This document shows, piece after piece, positions 61,383-64,000 of a DNA stretch of 64,000 bases. Where the stretch lies: NCBI RefSeq assembly GCF_900103005.1, contig NZ_FMWL01000010.1, forward strand, positions 1 through 64,000. The letters are read 5' to 3'. A program made the translations under genes and the position numbers. The stretch's first letter is position 1; each line of letters opens with the position of its first letter. Source of the DNA: Acidaminobacter hydrogenoformans DSM 2784. Lineage in GTDB: Bacteria > Bacillota > Clostridia > Peptostreptococcales > Acidaminobacteraceae. Under the pieces are notes generated by a model. That model had not been told where the DNA came from, did not search any database, and worked only from the letters and a program-made list of their open reading frames with translations.

Positions 61383-63554
61383 GTGTCAAGAGTGAGAGGC
61401 GAAGCAATCCGGCATTCCAGTGGCACGGAAAATTTTGTGTGGCGTGAGCTGATGCCAATTGACGAGTATGAAGGCCATAAAATCCGTCCCGGGTTTTTCC
61501 TTCAAAATGGGGCAGTCGCAGTACCTGGTGGGGTAAGCTTCACTATTTTCTCGCAAAACGCGACATCTTGCAGCCTGGCGCTGTTCGAACGGGAAGCGGG
61601 GGAGCCTTATGTGATCATTCCGTTTCCAGACAATTACAGAATAGGACATGTCTTTTCTATGATTGTCTTTGATCTGGATATTGAATCTTTTGAGTATGCT
61701 TTTCTGGTGGATGGGCCATATGAGCCTGAAAATGGTTTGATTTTTAATAAGACACGCTACCTGCTGGATCCCTATGCGAAAGCGGTGACGGGGCAGAGCA
61801 AATGGGGTCATAGACAGGGCGATGGGGATGTTTACAAGGCGCGAGTGGTCACGAATGGCTTTGACTGGGCAAACAGCAAACAGCCATTAATCCCTATGCA
61901 GGACCTGATTATTTATGAACTTCATGTGAGGGGGTTTACACGCCATAACTCTTCCGGCGTCAAGCATCCAGGAACTTTTCACGGCCTGATGGAAAAGCTG
62001 CCTTACTTGAAAGAACTTGGGGTCAACGCTGTAGAGCTGATGCCTATTTTTGAATTCGATGAGTGCAGAGATCTGCGTGAAGTCGATGGGGTCAATCTTC
62101 TGGACTACTGGGGCTATAACCCTGTCTGTTTTTTCGCGCCAAATACTGGATATACAGCAGGCATCGAATATAACCAGGAGGGGAAAGAACTCAAGACCCT
62201 GATTAAGACACTAAATGAGAACGGCATTGAAGTTTTTTTGGATGTGGTGTTTAACCATACCGCTGAAGGCGACGAGAGAGGTCCCTATATCTCCTTCAAG
62301 GGCCTTGACAACAATATTTACTATATGTTGACACCCGATGGTCGGTATTACAATTTCAGTGGGGTGGGCAATACTTTAAACGCGAACCATCCTGTGGTGC
62401 AGCGTATGATTTTGGACTGCCTCCGGTATTGGGTGACAGAGTACAGGGTGGATGGCTTCAGGTTTGATCTTGCGTCCATCCTCGGGCGCAATGAAGACGG
62501 TTATCCAGATACTAATCCACCGCTCCTTAAAAATTTGGCTCATGATCCTATTTTGGCTAATGTTAAGCTGATCGCGGAGGCATGGGATGCAGGTGGGTTG
62601 TATCAAGTGGGTAGTTTTCCTTCCTGGAAACGCTGGTCTGAGTGGAATGGCCGCTACAGGGATGATATCAGACGCTTCCTGAAAGGGGATGCTGGACTTG
62701 CCTCCATTATTGCTGAAAGAATAGCGGGCTCTCATGACCTCTATGATCCCGTTCACCGGGGGAGTAATGCTTCTGTCAATTTTATTACTTGCCACGATGG
62801 CTTTACCTTGTATGACCTTTACAGCTATAATGAAAAGCATAATGAGGCCAATGGCTGGAATAATACAGATGGTGAAAATCACAACCACAGTTGGAACTGT
62901 GGTGCTGAGGGAGAGACAGACAACCCTGAAATCATGGCACTTCGAAAGCGCCTGGTTAAGAATGCCTGCGCGGTTTTGATGGCCAGCCAGGGCACGCCTA
63001 TGTTCTTTGCCGGAGATGAATTTTGCAACACGCAGTATGGCAACAATAACGCATATTGTCAGGACAATGAGATTTCTTGGCTGGACTGGGGGCTTCTGGA
63101 GAAAAACAGGGATGTCTATGACTTCTTCCGTAAGATGATTGCCATGAGGAAACATTATGCGGTACTCAGGGACAGCACAGGTCAGGCAAAATGCGGCTTT
63201 CCATATGTGAGTAAGCATGGCCTGGAGCCCTGGAAGCTGTCAAATGACGCCGAAACGCGTTACCTTGGGGTTATGCTGGCGGGCAAAGCTGAAGACGGTA
63301 AGGACGATCAGCATGATGAAATTTTCTACATTGGCATGAACATGCACTGGAAGTCTCAGGAGGCAGTGCTGCCTACCCTTCCTCTTGGTTTTGAATGGCG
63401 GATGGCGGTCAACACGGCGCTGCCGGTCGGAAAGGAAATCGTTGAAGAACCTTGTGATATGATGGCAGCGCATTTGAAACTTGTCTTTGAACCGAGATCA
63501 GTCGTGATACTTATGGCTTGCAAGATTCAGGCAAAAAGAAGAGGTGAAAATTGA
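61383..63554 (+). CDS. Glycogen debranching enzyme/isoamylase-type GH13 (GlgX-like)
   Basis: A 723-residue enzyme: an N-terminal CBM48 domain (about 30-140), then a GH13 barrel with the nucleophile Asp in DGFRFDLAS, acid Glu in LIAEAWDAGG and third Asp in ITCHDGFTLYDL, then a C-terminal beta domain. It hydrolyses alpha-1,6 branches of glycogen. The GTG at 61383 follows GGGGTGAG; ATG 61453 lies in another frame. No glg synthesis genes are nearby in the window. Confidence 0.9.
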   Translation: MSRVRGEAIRHSSGTENFVWRELMPIDEYEGHKIRPGFFLQNGAVAVPGGVSFTIFSQNATSCSLALFEREAGEPYVIIPFPDNYRIGHVFSMIVFDLDIESFEYAFLVDGPYEPENGLIFNKTRYLLDPYAKAVTGQSKWGHRQGDGDVYKARVVTNGFDWANSKQPLIPMQDLIIYELHVRGFTRHNSSGVKHPGTFHGLMEKLPYLKELGVNAVELMPIFEFDECRDLREVDGVNLLDYWGYNPVCFFAPNTGYTAGIEYNQEGKELKTLIKTLNENGIEVFLDVVFNHTAEGDERGPYISFKGLDNNIYYMLTPDGRYYNFSGVGNTLNANHPVVQRMILDCLRYWVTEYRVDGFRFDLASILGRNEDGYPDTNPPLLKNLAHDPILANVKLIAEAWDAGGLYQVGSFPSWKRWSEWNGRYRDDIRRFLKGDAGLASIIAERIAGSHDLYDPVHRGSNASVNFITCHDGFTLYDLYSYNEKHNEANGWNNTDGENHNHSWNCGAEGETDNPEIMALRKRLVKNACAVLMASQGTPMFFAGDEFCNTQYGNNNAYCQDNEISWLDWGLLEKNRDVYDFFRKMIAMRKHYAVLRDSTGQAKCGFPYVSKHGLEPWKLSNDAETRYLGVMLAGKAEDGKDDQHDEIFYIGMNMHWKSQEAVLPTLPLGFEWRMAVNTALPVGKEIVEEPCDMMAAHLKLVFEPRSVVILMACKIQAKRRGEN

Positions 63555-63681
63555 ACAGGTGGTGAAGCTGGTGCTGAGAAGGCGGGTCACGTCCTCCCTG
63601 CACTAGCTTTATTAAATTTTGGGTTTCTAATATTACAGAAATATTACAGTCTCCTAAGAATTCGCGAAAGGGTGTGATGAC

Positions 63682-64000
63682 ATGGCAGAAACCTGTGTGA
63701 CTTGTTTGTGGGAGACCCTTCATGAGCCCCTTGAAAAGTTTATTGCCAGGCGCGTGTCAAATCCTCATGATGCAGAGGACTTATTACAGGAAGTGTTTGT
63801 AAAGATCAGCCTGAGGCTTGACACGCTGCAGGATCAGGATAAACTGCACTCGTGGATTTATCAGATTGCCCGGAATGTCATTATTGACTATTACCGGAGC
63901 GGCAAGACATTTGAGGCACTCCCTGAGGATTTGGTTGAGGGTATAGGTGGGGTGGCGGAACCATCGGCAGAAGTACTGGTGGTTGGGGGGAATGCCAACG
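63682..64000 (+). CDS. ECF-type RNA polymerase sigma factor (SigZ-like), N-terminal part
   Basis: An ATG at 63682 opens a frame to the window edge (106 codons seen). The sigma-70 region 2 is clear: AEDLLQEVFVKISLRLDTLQD and WIYQIARNVIIDYYRS, closest in my memory to SigZ. The ribosome site GAAAGGGTG precedes it. Region 4 lies outside the window. No anti-sigma gene is visible. Confidence 0.85.
   Translation, partial: MAETCVTCLWETLHEPLEKFIARRVSNPHDAEDLLQEVFVKISLRLDTLQDQDKLHSWIYQIARNVIIDYYRSGKTFEALPEDLVEGIGGVAEPSAEVLVVGGNAN

Noticed and set aside
1..64000. tRNA and rRNA genes
   Set aside because: No TPsiC-arm (GGTTCGAATCC-like) with matching acceptor ends and no rRNA-like stretch was noticed on reading; a tRNAscan run would settle it.

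Overview
The window reads as chromosome from a strictly anaerobic, amino-acid-fermenting Clostridia-type Firmicute. Supporting this are glycine/sarcosine/betaine reductase (grd) genes, including a UGA-decoded selenoprotein, a thioredoxin system of the kind that feeds those reductases, butyrate kinase with phosphotransbutyrylase, strong AGGAGG ribosome sites, GTG/TTG starts and an SLH surface protein. Base composition is intermediate, with one clearly AT-richer block at about 11.35-14.28 kb. The genus cannot be fixed from the sequence alone; an Acidaminobacter-like organism would fit.

Layout. 1-1420 (minus): trxB, trxA and the first codons of grdC, the edge of a glycine reductase operon. 1590-6311 (plus): PHO-box-like promoter and pstS-C-A-B-phoU. 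6411-15210: a cassette bracketed by two paralogous MerR-XRE-cupin regulators, holding an HMGL-like acyltransferase, a class I aminotransferase, an NSS amino-acid symporter, then the AT-rich buk-ptb-esterase block. 15398-17480: CPBP protease, winged-helix regulator and Rnk/GreA-like protein. 17570-23066 (minus): LysE exporter and a livKHMGF branched-chain amino-acid ABC operon. 23364-26964: class 3 aldehyde dehydrogenase, a rearranged XdhC-type protein and a DUF364 protein. 27143-33561: thioredoxin-like protein, a CLC protein lacking the gating glutamate, UspA, MFS carrier, two small membrane proteins and a CDF exporter. 33948-40561: SLH protein, DUF3237, TetR, and an esterase-TRAP operon behind a promoter with a 39-bp palindrome. 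40635-40860: group IIC intron relic. 40999-45524: Fpg/Nei-like glycosylase, TetR, and a grd component B pair whose second gene reads through UGA. 45737-58509: GNAT, NhaC antiporter, M20 peptidase, two YtcJ-type amidohydrolases with a BTAD regulator, a small membrane protein, a Crp/Fnr regulator, DUF3100 with a membrane partner, a deaminase-type amidohydrolase and TauE. 58772-64000: metallo-beta-lactamase-fold protein, thioesterase remnant, Fur regulator, DUF434 protein, glycogen debranching enzyme and the start of a SigZ-like sigma factor.

How it fits together. Amino acids and their derivatives appear to be imported (NSS, liv ABC, NhaC, TRAP), deaminated or hydrolysed (aminotransferase, M20, amidohydrolases), and used as electron donors or as acceptors (selenoprotein reductase fed by thioredoxin). 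Energy would be captured as acyl phosphates (Ptb/Buk; acetyl phosphate from component C), which makes the nearby high-affinity phosphate system fitting. Apart from the named families this is inference.

Two families of short dispersed repeats occur between genes: GGGGACAGGGAC-type, two copies of which form perfect 22- and 29-bp hairpins, and TTTGCCGATGGTC-type. No CRISPR array, rRNA, tRNA or intact transposase was seen.
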